A DNA stretch of 64,000 nucleotides from Muraenolepis orangiensis (taxonomy: Eukaryota; Chordata; Actinopteri; Gadiformes; Muraenolepididae): positions 3,139,376-3,203,375 of the forward strand of contig CM051006.1 of the NCBI GenBank assembly GCA_027704905.1, given 5' to 3'. Position numbers and translations under genes: made by a program. The notes under the pieces are model-generated. The model was given only the letters and a program-made list of their open reading frames with translations. It was not told the origin of the DNA and ran no database searches. Shown in pieces: positions 11,757 through 24,410 of the stretch. Numbering within the stretch: the first letter of the stretch is position 1; each line of letters opens with the position of its first letter.

Positions 11757-12001
11757 GTGAGACTCATTTGTCTTTGCTGGTTTTGTCTCAGTGTTGCGTC
11801 TCGTTGAGCTGGTTGTTGCATTTTGTTTCCACACACTTGTTGAATGATTAGTTAATGGCTGTCTTGAGTTAAACATTGTTGTGCATTTGAATTGAGAGTT
11901 TTGACTTGATCTTTCTTTGCATCGCTTAACGTGAAAATACTTAACGTAACTAAGAGTTACAAAACCGCAATCAATAATCACCAAATGTCTCCGGCGTATG
12001 T

Positions 12002-12183
12002 CTTGTCATTAGCACTGTCAAAATATCTCAACTTAAATCCTCCCATTATGGACGTTATGTGAAATTGAGTGTTTTCCTCTCTATTGAGCCAGTAAGGGAA
12101 AGTTTAAACGCAGATTTATGAGAGGAAAACTCTTAATGTATTTAGGTTTTGATATTTTGACAGGTGGAAGTGCTAATAACAAG
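12002..12183. repeat. Foldback (long imperfect inverted repeat) element
   Basis: Left arm blocks cattagcact, gtcaaaatatc, cttaaat and gttttcctctc recur in reverse complement and reverse order on the right as gagaggaaaac, atttagg, gatattttgac and agtgctaat. The arms are about 80 bp with small asymmetric bulges, so the transcript could form a long hairpin. The right edge runs into gtggctttggacaaatgtgt, which resembles an L2/SINE tail. No protein is encoded. Confidence 0.65.
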
Positions 12184-12408
12184 TGGCTTTGGACAAATGT
12201 GTCCGGTAAACAAATAAATAGTCCATTGCCAAAATGTGTAGTTTAGCACAGCCAACACTCGCTCCCTGTGTGTGGAATTGATTCACTCCCTAATTGGAGA
12301 CAGGAGGAATCTTCCGGTAGTTTTATCAGCTCTGATCCTTCACGCTGGAAGGCTTTACGACACGTTTTGAGGCACAAAGTCGTTTTTATCGAGGGGCTCC
12401 TGGTGGAC

Positions 12409-12923
12409 CTCTAATGGAGATCTCCTCTCTGACTCCCTCTCCTTCCAGGACCTCTAATGGAGATCTCCTCTCTGACTCCCTCTCCTTCCAGGACCTCTAA
12501 TGGAGATCTCCTCTCTGACTCCCTCTCCTTCCAGGACCTCTAATGGAGATCTCCTCTCTGACTCCCTCTCCTTCCAGGACCTCTAAAGGAGATCTCCTCT
12601 CTGACTCCCTCTCCTTCCAGGACCTCTAATGGAGATCTCCTCTCTGACTCCCTCTCCTTCCAGGACCTCTAATGGAGATCTCCTCTCTGACTCCCTCTCC
12701 TTCCAGGACCTCTAATGGAGATCTCCTCTCTGACTCCCTCTCCTTCCAGGACCTCTAAAGGAGATCTCCTCTCTGACTCCCTCTCCTTCCAGGACCTCTA
12801 ATGGAGATCTCCTCTCTGACTCCCTCTCCTTCCAGGACCTCTAATGGAGATATCCTCTCTGACTCCCTCTCCTTCCAGGACCTCTAATGGAGATCTCCTC
12901 TCTGACTCCCTCTCCTTCCAGGA
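12409..12923. repeat. 43-bp minisatellite, 12 copies
   Basis: Unit ggacctctaatggagatctc followed by ctctctgactccctctccttcca. Copies are nearly identical; a T-to-A change (ctaaagg) recurs in two copies and one has gatatc. Each typical unit carries the palindrome ggagatctcc. Confidence 0.96.
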
Positions 12924-13026
12924 CTCCTTCCTCCTCCCCTCCATCTCCTAATTAAGTCGCTATATGAGCTGTAAAGACAGACCTCTCTAGAAATAAAGAC
13001 ACCATCTGTTCCTCCTCCTTCCTCTT

Positions 13027-13355
<329 letters not shown>

Positions 13356-13797
13356 ACCACAAACCAGCGGGGAAGAAGAACAGTCCGTGTCTCCGAGCCG
13401 AGACGGGCTGGTCTCTGTGGGCCGTTTACAGCGTGCTGGCTAGTGGGGCTCCACGGGCAGCTGAATCCTGGCCCCCTTTCTAGTTCAAACAATAGACCAT
13501 CCCCAGAGGCACCACGCCGCCACGCCACCGCACGAGTTAGAGCATAATTTATTGAATCATTAGTGTCTGTTTTGTGTTTGCCGAGTCTACGGGTATCCCT
13601 CAGGGAGCTGGGCCATGTTGGGTTTTTATGTTGGGGCCGTTTCAGCCGACGCTCACGCATAAGTCATAAATGAGGACCCGAATTGTGTCAGAAGTCTGAT
13701 TCTAATGCAATGGAAGGCAGACAGGGGTCGTCCTTGAGCCCTAGCCCCTCCCCCCGCCATAGGAGTCAGGCAGCATCTGGCTCGGGGATGCCTGCAG

Positions 13798-13892
13798 GTG
13801 AGACTGCTGACATCAGGGGATCGAACCCACAAGCTTTCAGTACCTATGGCAGTCGGAACACCCCTGAGCTCAGCGCTGTCTCTCTCAGAATG
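13798..13892 (-). mobile_element. tRNA-derived SINE head (candidate)
   Basis: On the minus strand an A-box-like gagctcagggg is followed 44 bases later by a B-box, gggttcgatcccc, the spacing found in tRNA genes. The predicted acceptor arms pair poorly, so it is not a functional tRNA. The following sequence (toward lower coordinates) has no SINE body I recognise, hence only the head is called. Confidence 0.5.
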
Positions 13893-13910
13893 CGAGATTA
13901 TTTTCCAAAA

Positions 13911-13920
13911 CACACACACA

Positions 13921-13958
<38 letters not shown>

Positions 13959-13973
13959 TACAAACACACACAT
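13911..13973. repeat. (CA)n microsatellite
   Basis: Imperfect CA array with cata interruptions. A second short CA array lies at about 14102-14130. Confidence 0.93.
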
Positions 13974-14839
13974 GGGCCCAGTACCTGCACAGGTGAGTCA
14001 CAGAATACATCTAATTGTGAAGTAGTTCTGACTCTGGGTTGGGTGAGGCTGCACACCTGTGGTGCATTGAGCAATTAAGGCCTACAGGTTATAGCAGCCA
14101 CCACACACACACACACACATACACACAATAACACAACAGGTTTATTGCAGGGTTACAAGCAGAGCAGGTGGTGCATGAGGACATGTGGAGTGTGTGTTAA
14201 CGACACACCCTCACCCCTGCACCAGACTACAGAACACCTCTATACAATCCCAGAAGGCTAATCACTGCCCTGCTGATGGGGGTCATGTGACCAGGTATGT
14301 AAATATCAAATGAACCCTGCGTGTTACCTGCCTGATGGGGGCTAAGGACAGGTGTGACCCCTCATCCTCTCCTAACCACAGTCATTAGAGTGGAGTGAAG
14401 GAGTGAATATTAAGCCCTCTAGAACCTCCTGTTGTGACAACATTATTTCCATATTTGCTGGTGAATGCAGTGAACCACAGCTGTCATAGCTGGTTTGATT
14501 GATGTTATTCTATCCTTCACCTCTGTGCTTTTCCCAGTTTGATCGTCAGTTCAAGTGTAATTCCCTGCGGTTTTATTTCCAATAAGGCAATATATTCTTT
14601 GTTGTAGCATAGAAAATGGAACATTTTAACTGTGCATTTTGTAACAAGCTTGGCACATAAATGTACTCCGACTACAAACTGTCAAATATATCTTATTGCA
14701 TATATTATATATAATATTCAACCAACGACTCAAGTGTAGGTGATATCAGTACTATATTTACTATACTAATGAAAAATGCACAATTCATAAGCAATGATAG
14801 AATGATGAATAAAAGACCAACATTAGAATATACAGAATA
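13974..14839. other. No recognised feature
   Basis: Apart from the short CA tract near 14102, it is unique-looking DNA without coding signal. Confidence 0.45.
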
Positions 14840-14908
14840 ATTATAATAATAATAATAATAATAATAAAGCGAATTTCAAGAGACCCAAGGCCGCTTTACA
14901 GAGGGGTA
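14840..14908 (-). mobile_element. LINE/SINE 3' tail with (ATT)n
   Basis: Tandem aat units followed by aaagcgaatttcaagagacc and caaggccgctttac. In reverse this is the common fish tail 'GTAAAGCG..CTTGGGTCTCTTGAAA..CGCTTTATTATT'. Only the tail is clear. Confidence 0.6.
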
Positions 14909-16833
14909 AAAAACAACAAAACAAACTAGCAAACAGCTAAGGCTAATTCAAAACTAAATAAAGTCAATATATATAAATATAGCAAAATGAGGGGAAAGGG
15001 ATGGGTTATAGATTAAAGGCCGTGGTGAAAAGAAGAGTTTTGAATGTTAATATAATTCACTTTAGGATGTCAGACAATGGCTATAGCTATAGCACCAATA
15101 TAAACAGTACAATAGCTTGAATGCAGGGACAGGTCATTAAAGGTCATTGATATAACAAGGGATGGATGGTCTGTGTCTTCAAAGGGTAAGGACTTACTGA
15201 TTTGCTGTGTGTGATTAAATCTCAATTGGCCTGGTGATGATGGTCACGTTTCCCTGGCAACGGGGTCAGTGGCGGACAGTAACAGGACAGGACTGACCTC
15301 AGTGTCCACTACTGATCCATAATCTACACAGTTAGTGAAGTGGATGAACTCACGCGGTTTGCTGATCGCGGATCAATGGCTATTTGGGGAGGGGCTTGCA
15401 AAAACAAGGGCAATGTGGGGTGAAGATAAGCCACTTGTTTCTCTCCTTATCGTCCTCTCGGCTGCATTTCCCAAGGGAGAACTCTTACTGTAATACACAT
15501 CGTCTTCCACATACCAGAAATCAGCAGCTCATATTCATCACATTATCGGTACAATGTACAAATATCTGTTCTTATTATTATGTTTTTTTCATAGTTAGTG
15601 CAGTCATAATTGTTATTTTGTACACATGACCAATGAACAATACAGAATAATCAATAATTAAGTGTAAAATTCTAGTCATCATGACCAGTCACAGTTCAAA
15701 ATGATGGCGTCATCGGTTGCTATCGACCTACTTTAGCTTCATGATAGCAACAGGTAACGCTTCAATTACCATACAGATTAATGCTAGCTTAAGCGACAGA
15801 GTAAGCTTCAATTACCTTGCAGCTTTAGCGTCATGCTAGCTTTAGCCGCAGAAAACATTCAATTACTATACAGCTTAAAGCTCTCATGCTAACTTTAGCT
15901 ACAGAGCCATCTGTAGTTACTTCAGTTACTGGGGAGATTGTGCTTCATGCTAGCTATGTTAGCTGCAGAGCGAATGCTGGTTGCTATACAACATAACACA
16001 AATCATCCATTCAGATACACACGCCTTGACTCTCAAATACACCTTGAGTCTGTTAGAGATACCGTTGGCGTTCTTCCCAGGGTCGGCCGGGATATCAGCA
16101 AACATCCTGAGCTACAAGAACCAGGTGGTACCTGAACCATGGAATACCAACGGACCAAATCACCCTGCCTTGCTATCATCTGTGGTTTTGATTTGAAGCC
16201 CCCAACCCACTCTCCTTCTCCATCCCTTGGATATTCTGATCACTCATCAGTGGAGTTAATTGTGTTGCTAAACGCTAGCTCCTTAATTAAGGAGGAGGCT
16301 TCTCCAGAAGGGTGGAGATGGAGGGCAGATAGAAGGCAAGAAGGACAATACCTTTTATCCGAACCCCAACCAGGTCCCCTATTAACCTGCCGTGGAAATC
16401 CAGGATGGACACCTTGAAGATGGGGGAAGGTTTGGATGGTGCCAAGCCTAAGTTAATGGAGGCCAGAACCTCACCCCTCACTGTGGCTCCTGAACAGTGT
16501 TCAAGAGTTACATATTTTCCTGTCAATCAATTGATGAGTGTTGACTTACGAACGACTGTCTTGAAAAATGATCCCCAAAAAAATTAAAAAATTATAAAAA
16601 TGTGAACAATTATTGAAATTGATTCGAATGACAAATCAAAAACTGTTCTCCATATTGTGTACGTACTGTGTTGGATTACAGATGATTAATGGTAAATATA
16701 ATTAAATTCCACTTCCACTCTCTCGATAACTTTCAGTCAATATGAGTGTGTGTCATCCCCGGTGGACGTAGCGCTGTGCTGCTGAAGTCTTACAGACTCA
16801 ATACCAGCAGCACCTCCTCAGCTGACCACTAGG
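14909..16833. other. No gene; decayed tandem repeat at 15720-15985
   Basis: About 15720-15985 holds four or five degenerate copies of a roughly 55-65 bp unit with recurring words ttcaattac, atgctagctt, agcgacagag/agccgcagaa. The remainder shows nothing I can name. Confidence 0.5.
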
Positions 16834-17056
16834 TGGTAAATGGACTATATTTATATAGTGCTTTTATCCATAGTGCTTTACAAGTCACGCCTCATCATTC
16901 ATACACACACATCCACTGACAGTGTAGTCAGCCATGCAAGGGTGTCTTGCTCAAGGACACCTTGACCATTTTTTTGCTAGGAGGAGCCGGGGAATCGAAC
17001 CAGCAACCTTCTGGTTGTCAGGCGAACGCTCTACCTTCTGAGCTACTGCTGCCCCA
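16834..17056 (-). mobile_element. tRNA-derived SINE, near full length (V-SINE-like)
   Basis: On the minus strand the element starts with a tRNA-like head: A-box tagctcagaaggtag and, about 44 bases on, B-box ggttcgattcc. The body has the motif ggtgtccttgagcaagacac. The tail is taaagcactatggataaaag, then a tatataaatatagtccattt ending. This head-core-tail order is that of fish SINEs mobilised by a LINE partner. It was transcribed by Pol III through the internal A and B boxes. Sequence drift in the tail suggests an old copy. Confidence 0.82.
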
Positions 17057-17229
17057 CAGCTGGTGTGAGGGAGCGTATTTTTGCGAGCACCAGCATGGCG
17101 AGAGGTCCAAACATGTTGTCACTATAACTAAAATAAGACGGGATTTAGACAGCTGTCAAATCCTATGTTTTTGCATGTCTCCGCCAACCAGTTTGCGAAC
17201 GTTCTACTCAAGTCGAAGTCGCTTTCTTT

Positions 17230-17990
17230 TCAAGATTCAAGATTCAAGATTCAAGATAACTTTATTTATCCCGAGGGAAATTAAGGTGCAACAGTTGAAA
17301 CAGGGGGAATAAATGCACACAAAATATACTAATACCTAAAAACTAAATAACAACAAACTAAACTAAGCTAAACTAGTATAAACTAAATATAACTAAATTA
17401 ACTGTAAATGAAATCTAAATGTATTGATAGATGAATTGCACAATTTACAGTATTATTACAGTAATACGTAGGTATATACAATACACAACAATATGTATAG
17501 TGCAAATTGGCAGTAATAGAATAATAATTAATAACTCAGATGAATACTGAAAAAGTGACATGTGAAAAGTGAAAAGTGAAATTGAATTTACAGTGCAAAA
17601 TTACAGTGAAAGGATTTACAGTGCGTTGACCAAAAATAATAATAACAGTGTGTTGACCTCAGGTCACTGAGTCTCCACTGTCCCTCTCACGACCCGAGGT
17701 AGATGAATTAATGAGACTGATGGCCACAGGAAGAAAGGACTTCCTATGGCGTTCTGTGGTACACCTGGGTGGAATGAGTCTGTTGCTGAAGGTGCTTCTG
17801 TATGAGGTCAGCACCTGATGGAGACCATTTGGCAAAGGGACACCATGGGCGAGGTGTGGCTGTGAGGAGCGCCATCCGGGCAGTGGTTGATGATGAGAGA
17901 GGGTTAAGCTTCTCACAAACCTATACCGTCGGCTTTCTAAACGACACAACATTTGGTTTACGGAGCATTTTCAATGGCGCCACCTATGGA
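17230..17990 (-). pseudogene. LINE 3' end with ORF2 C-terminus (remnant)
   Basis: The tail on the plus strand is four caagatt units, then actttatttatcccgaggga and aattaaggtgcaacag, the same family as 7140-7290 and 9020-9206. The minus-strand frame at about 17659-17952 gives RRYRFVRSL, STFSNRLIPPR, TERHRKSFLPVAISLIN, which fits the last part of a non-LTR retrotransposon ORF2 (C-terminal region after the RT). The catalytic RT is missing. The stretch between tail and frame is AT-rich 3' UTR. Confidence 0.75.
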
Positions 17991-18963
17991 AGAAGCCCTT
18001 AGTAGAAACAATGGTAATATAAATAAAAGTGGAAATATATAATAAATGTTTCTGTAGCATATTTGTCAATACATGTTTTGCAATTTACAAACTGAATACT
18101 AGACACAGTGAGCTAGCTTTTAAAAACACATTTTTTGTGACAATTGCAAGTGACACATTATTTAGAACCCCCCGTGGTCCCCCCAGAACGGTGTAGTTTG
18201 TGAGGCTTTCAGGGGGTCTCTGTTCCCTGTCTTTGAGCCTCAAAGTGAACAGTCCTAAGTGAGGGCTTTTGGTTGGTTGACTTCAACAACAGAAGCAGCC
18301 AAACCTATAAAAAAAACAAAAAAAAAAACACATAGCATTGCAAACCTCTCAGTGGAGGGTCCTTATAGCATCCTACATGTGTGCATTGGAAACTCCCCGA
18401 TATACCGCCATTATTTAAAATGCTTGTGTATCTGTATATTGTGTACATATCTGCCTTCCTCTCACTTAAAAGGAGACGTCGTTTTGTGAAACAATGATAA
18501 GTGTAAAATATATTTTCCTCAGTGTGACTAAACTAACCCTGCAATTGATTATCTCCTCAATGTATTCTCCCAGTGGGGAACAGAGCTCCCCTCAAAACAC
18601 AAAGAACATCTGATGGCGTTTCAATCAGCCATTACACACACACACACACACAAGCACACGCACACACACACACAAACACATACAAACACACGCACACTCA
18701 GTTGTCTCTGACAAATTTATTCAGAATTCCACTCAACCTAAAATGTTTCTCATCCTGAGTTTGTGACGGAATGTTATTTGTGTATTGTTCTCATGCTTGA
18801 GAGACACAAAGATGGAATGTTAGCTGCAACGCAAGCTCTGTGTTGTCATACAGAAGATCCACTGGCTTATGGAAGGAAAATAAACACAGAAAAATACAAA
18901 CTTTTTGTCCTCCGCCGGCGGTCCTCCTCTCTCACTCAAAATGAATATCAATTCACCCGGAGA
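17991..18963. other. No gene; (CA)n at 18634-18697
   Basis: A CA microsatellite with gcac interruptions and an A-rich tract near 18310; otherwise nothing recognised. Confidence 0.45.
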
Positions 18964-19402
18964 GGACGTGGACATCTCAGGTGAAGGGTAGGACGTGGAC
19001 ATCTCAGGTGAAGGGTAGGACGTGGGCATCTCAGGTGAAGGGTAGGACGTGGGCATCTCAGGTGAAGGGTAGGACGTGGGCATCTCAGGTGAAGGGTAGG
19101 ACGTGGACATCTCAGGTGAAGGGTAGGAGGTGGGCATCTCAGGTGAAGGGTAGGACGTGGGCATCTCAGGTGAAGGGTAGGAGGTGGGCATCTCAGGTGA
19201 AGGGTAGGACGTGGACATCTCAGGTGAAGGGTAGGACGTGGGCATCTCAGGTGAAGGGTAGGACGTGGCATCTCAGGTGAAGGGTAGGACGTGGGCATCT
19301 CAGGTGAAGGGTAGGACGTGGGCATCTCAGGTGAAGGGTAGGACGTGGGCATCTCAGGTGAAGGGTAGGACGTGGACATCTCAGGTGAAGGGTAGGACGT
19401 GG
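18964..19402. repeat. 27-bp minisatellite, about 16 copies
   Basis: Unit ggacgtgggcatctcaggtg followed by aagggta, varying mainly at gtgggc/gtggac and gacg/gagg. One copy near 19262 is 26 bp (ggacgtggcat), which shifts the frame and splits the repeat-derived ORFs (VKGRTWASQ-type on plus). Confidence 0.96.
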
Positions 19403-21089
19403 GTACAAGTTCACGCGTTGGTCCTCATTCTTGTTACGCTAAACACGACCATATGAGGGAATGTCTCATCAATTTATATTATCTGCTAATTACTGTCCTG
19501 CTTTAGTTTTTTTTTGGTGCTCCAAAGAAATCTGCCTTTTGAGAAAGGGGTCGACTTGCCACCCTTCAAAATAGATATTACCGCCAACAAAAACCTATTA
19601 ACTACATGAGTACACTCCTCGGTGCTCTCAAAGTGCGCCATATGGGATAAATATTTAAAGTAAACTGATAAGGAGGAATGCACTGCGAATGGGTTTAGAC
19701 ATTTTCCTCTGAGAGCTCATTTTGTGGAGCGAGAGCCAGCGCCCGACGCTGACCTTGAAGTTAGGAGCCAATTAATTGACTGATGATGATTTTCTTCTCA
19801 TTTGTAATCAACCAGAGGGTCAGGAACTCTGCTCTTAAAAGTCAAAGGACTTTTGCGGAAGGACTTGTGGATATCTGTCTTCACGTTGGATTTACACATT
19901 GCTAACACATTGCATGAGTGCCACTGCATGCAGAGGAACTGTGACAGCTCCCAAGGATTATGTGTGCCAACCAGGGGTCTGGAATCATCCCCCAGTGAGA
20001 CTTATAATACATATGCATGAACATCTGGCCCCCGCAGAAACGTCTGTGATGGAAAAACCTCCTGAACAAGCACCACAATATTGGCCTGCCCGGTCCTTAC
20101 CACATCCCCACCGCTCGGTGTATCCCTCTGTGTAACCCTGCATATCCCACAGTAACCTTGATAGCCCTACATATCCACCATCTGCGGGTGGATAGCTAGG
20201 TGGTTCTCCGGCCGGAGTGGAAGACAGCTTTGTGTTAGACGTTCCCCAGGAGGTGAAGTGGTTCACTCTCCTGAAGTCTAGTCTGTGTGACGCCCCCCCT
20301 GGATGGCCATTACACCCGATTATTCACTTTAACATTCCAGTGTAGACTGGAAATACTACACTAACATGTTTGTGACAGACAGATAGACATACAGACGGAT
20401 ATTGATCATTGATTGATTGATCAGGGGGATGGAACCCACAACCTTGTGGCTGAGAGTCAATAAGTATTAACTTCTCATAACTGGATACAATTCATCAATT
20501 AATTCAGTTAAGTCCAATAGGTTCAGAGGAGAAAAATCATGTCCACTGTGCCAACTGTAAGCTGATCCAAACCCTGCCCTGTGCCTGTCTGTCTCTGCCG
20601 TCTGACGTTTGAATTAGCTAGAAAACCCTCGACACCTAGCCAGACATAATACAGAAATACAGAAATACAGCTCAATCCCCTTTTGTCTGTCTGAAAAATA
20701 GGTCCTAGGATTCAAAAGGAAAAGCCGGCGTTATATTTTTATACGCAACCACATGGGAATTGTATCTCATAATAGGAAAAAAGGTAAGGTCACTTTCACT
20801 TTCAATTCTATATTTCTATATCTCTGGCCTTTAGACCTAGTTCTTCTGCTCTCCACTCTCTGCCAGCCAATAGACTTGCAGATGGTCTAGATGATTCTTC
20901 TTCATGTTTTTCCTGCGTTATAAATCCACCATTAACACTTTTTTTCCTCTCTGTCTTTTCATTTGAAACCTTGATCTGTTTGACCCTCTATCCATTTATG
21001 TTGAAAATGTGTTATTTCTGTTTGCATGCTAGTTTTATGCTACTTCAACAATTTTGTTTCCATTATAAGTCCCAGTGCAGATCTCTCAA
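19403..21089. other. No recognised gene
   Basis: About 20425-20455 contains a lone tRNA B-box-like word (reverse strand gggttccatcccc) without an A-box at the right distance. Otherwise unique-looking sequence. Confidence 0.45.
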
Positions 21090-21737
21090 ACCCTCAGACA
21101 CCCTCCTGCTACACAACCCTCAGACACCCTCCTGCTACACAACCCTCAGACACCCTCCTGCTACACAACCCTCAGACACCCTCCTGCTACACAACCCTCA
21201 GACACCCTCCTGCTACACAACCCTCAGACACCCTCCTGCTACACAACCCTCAGACACCCTCCTGCTACACAACCCTCAGACACCCTCCTGCTACACAACC
21301 CTCAGACACCCTCCTGCTACACAACCCTCAGACACCCTCCTGCTACACAACCCTCAGACACCCTCCTGCTACACAACCCTCAGACACCCTCCTGCTACAC
21401 AACCCTCAGACACCCTCCTGCTACACAACCCTCAGACACCCTCCTGCTACACAACCCTCAGACACCCTCCTGCTACACAACCCTCAGACACCCTCCTGCT
21501 ACACAACCCTCAGACACCCTCCTGCTACACAACCCTCAGACACCCTCCTGCTACACAACCCTCAGACACCCTCCTGCTACACAACCCTCAGACACCCTCC
21601 TGCTACACAACCCTCAGACACCCTCCTGCTACACAACCCTCAGACACCCTCCTGCTACACAACCCTCAGACACCCTCCTGCTACACAACCCTCAGACACC
21701 CTCCTGCTACACAACCCTCAGACACCCTCCTGCTACC
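21090..21737. repeat. 26-bp minisatellite, about 25 essentially identical copies
   Basis: Unit ccctcagacaccctcctgct followed by acacaa. I see no internal substitution across about 640 bp until the last unit (acccaaccc). Since 26 is not a multiple of 3 and no stop arises in any phase, all three plus frames stay open for about 260 codons and encode the same 26-residue cycle. Confidence 0.98.
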
Positions 21738-24047
21738 CAACCCCAGCTGGTGACGCTGCTTTCACTGCAACAGTCTGCCTCAATGTTTACTGGAAAAAAA
21801 TCACGATTTAGCTTTTATTTTATCTTACCTTACTTACTTGACTTATCTTACTAATTACTTTGTCATCAGTTCCTCATTTACCAATCAAATGTCTTGAGAT
21901 GTGTGTTGATCTTTTTAACCTGTCTATGTCATTGGACTTCAGGTTATTCTTTCTTTTAATTTCAATCAAACATGTGATGAGTAGGCTGTGATTCTAGCGG
22001 CCGCTAAATGAGTGGTCTCTCTCAGGTCCTCTCCTCTCTCCTTCCCTCCTCTCCATCTCTTCCAGCTCAACAGATCTCACCGGCTTCATCACAACCCAGG
22101 TCCTGGAGGGGGAGGGGGGTCTATCTGAGGTCGACTCGGTTTAAGGTTTCATTGGCCTTCGACTAAATGGCACGTTAACAAGATGAAATCAATATGGCTC
22201 TTTGTGAGAGATGAAACTGGGATAGGAGACTGTAGACATGACAGGATTAGGCTAGACACACAAATGCCATTTCAAAGAGGTCAACGAGGACAACCAACCA
22301 AATGCAGGGAATTAGGATCAATCTCATGGTCTCCTGCTGGAGAGCGATGAGGATGAACCTGGCCGTGTCTTTAGGATTGAACGTCTTGAGGTTAATCAAC
22401 ACACATCTGGGATAGATGACCACACCATCAGGAAACAAGGTCAGCAGTGTCCACTAATGTCTTAATTACTGGCACATTAACCTATACTATGTTTTCATTC
22501 ACTTGGTTTCAAACTAACACCACATACATAGAGGCATGTGCCTCTATGTATGTCAAAAGTTGGCCACATTGGCCTACTGAATTTACCACGTTCACAGGAA
22601 TTTTTGTAGTAAACCCAAACTAGGCCATCAATGTATTTATTACCGGCACAAGTCTCTTGAAACCCAGACAATATCACAATAACTTGTCAGTTTGAAAGCA
22701 TTACAAATGCCTCTATATCTTAGTACACCCTAGTTTAGTAGTCTGCCAAAAAAGTGTTAACTTCTAGATACTTTGAAACCACCACTACGGCAGCCGGTTT
22801 ATAACGAACACTCAACGCCCCTCAAGATGCTGAAATGTTTTCCTCAATAGTTCTCCGGTTCAGTTCTCTTTTGCGGTTCCCCTCTGGAGCGCTATCCTCT
22901 TCCTAGGGTTTGACAGAACCTACACAGAGATGCTTAACTTTCCGACACAGTGGGATGGGTTTACCTAGAAGGGGAATATAGAGTTGCAATGGCCAGCCTG
23001 CTAAAGCTACGCTACGTGTGCCTTGTTCCAACCGGCTGTATATTATTAAAACCACTATTGTTGATCGAGCCAACAACCTCTCGCTCCATCTCTTGAGGCT
23101 AAGTGAGGCTGGGATAATGGACAGATTGGACCGAGGCCAAAAATGGTTTATTTTTCTAACCATTGTGAAAACAGTGTTGGCATGGAGAACATTGTTGTTT
23201 TTTGCCGCTATATGATGTGTTAAGATCAAATCAAACCCTCGCCCTGTGGCTATCGACTACCTTTGAGAACTTTGCTTTAGGGGTGTGATGGCATTTCTAG
23301 CCAAGCCCAAGGTGACTTATAGTGAAATACCGGCCATTTAAAGGAACCATCAGGCTCGGCTGTGTTCTAATATAGGAGAGTACTGCTTCAAACGCCTGCT
23401 GGGAAAAGTTCACAGAAAACTTTACGAATTGCTATGCTAGCACTTTTGAGAAGAAATACCGAAACACCACAACAAACACATGCCTCAGTATTTAGACATC
23501 TGTGAAGGACAGAAGATGGACTGGTGGTGTGTGAATCTGTTCTTTCACTCCTGAACCTTCTTCCCCACCCAGTGGGAGTTAGTGGCCAAGGTTTGGATTC
23601 ATCATGTCTTTCATTCCTGGCAAAGAAGAAACCAAGAGAATATTAAGGCCTCAGTCGCTGTCGTCCAACAGATGGATTCAGCCAGTTCTAACCGGTTCTA
23701 ACCAGATGCCCACCGATAATACCCAACAAGGATGAAAGTTCTGCAGTACTAAAAATAACATCAGTATTGGGGGGGGGGGTAGGGACTTTTTGAACTGTAG
23801 CCACCCCTTTTGTTCAAAATAAAGGGATTATTTGAGCGTCTAAAGAATAAAAAACATCCGCCCCTTAATCAATAAACCTCTGCAATCTAAGACAATTAGA
23901 TTTTGAACAAAAAAAATGAAAAGTCATGTAAACATGTTTTTCTTTGAATGTATTATTCATATGAAGTGACCCTCTCTATTTCATCAATACAAATTTGGAC
24001 CAATTACCTTCTCAGTGGTTACCATTGAAATACAAGCAAAATGTATA

Positions 24048-24049
<2 letters not shown>
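21738..24049. other. No gene; perfect palindrome at 22522-22553
   Basis: Contains a 15-bp perfect inverted repeat (acatacatagaggca) with a 2-bp spacer at 22522-22553 and a G-run at 23768-23779. I recognise no gene or transposon in the rest. Confidence 0.5.
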
Positions 24050-24117
<68 letters not shown>

Positions 24118-24148
24118 CGTCACACTCTCGTCACACACACACACACAC
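24050..24148. repeat. (CA)n microsatellite
   Basis: About 32 perfect CA units, then two tctcgtcaca interruptions and a short CA run. Confidence 0.95.
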
Positions 24149-24410
24149 AGCCAATTGATCTGTTTGCTCATCTGAACAAGTAGTGGAGATGGGTGGAAGT
24201 CACGTGAGTCAAGCAGACCCGAGTGAGCCAAGCCATGGAGCAGCAGACCCCCGGGGAGAAGGACCCCCACAGCTGATCAAACCCAGCTACAGGTACAGCT
24301 CACTAGGACCCAGACTGTAGACAAACAGTCTCCCTCTCCCTGGATGATGATGACACATCTCATTAGGATCAGCCCATACGGAGTGGGCTGTCTGGCTGTA
24401 TCAAACTCCA

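Noticed and set aside
15267..15280. Second hAT end (cagtggcgga)
   Set aside because: A single short match with no opposite terminus or 8-bp duplication nearby.
16975..17056. Functional tRNA gene on the minus strand
   Set aside because: A and B boxes are good, but the head runs into a SINE core and tail and lacks proper stems; called as a SINE.
20425..20455. tRNA gene or SINE head on the minus strand
   Set aside because: A B-box-like word exists but no A-box at tRNA spacing and no acceptor-stem pairing.
20971..21854. Three overlapping ORFs of about 260 codons
   Set aside because: All three come from the 26-bp minisatellite and encode the same cycle; no start context or flanking domain.
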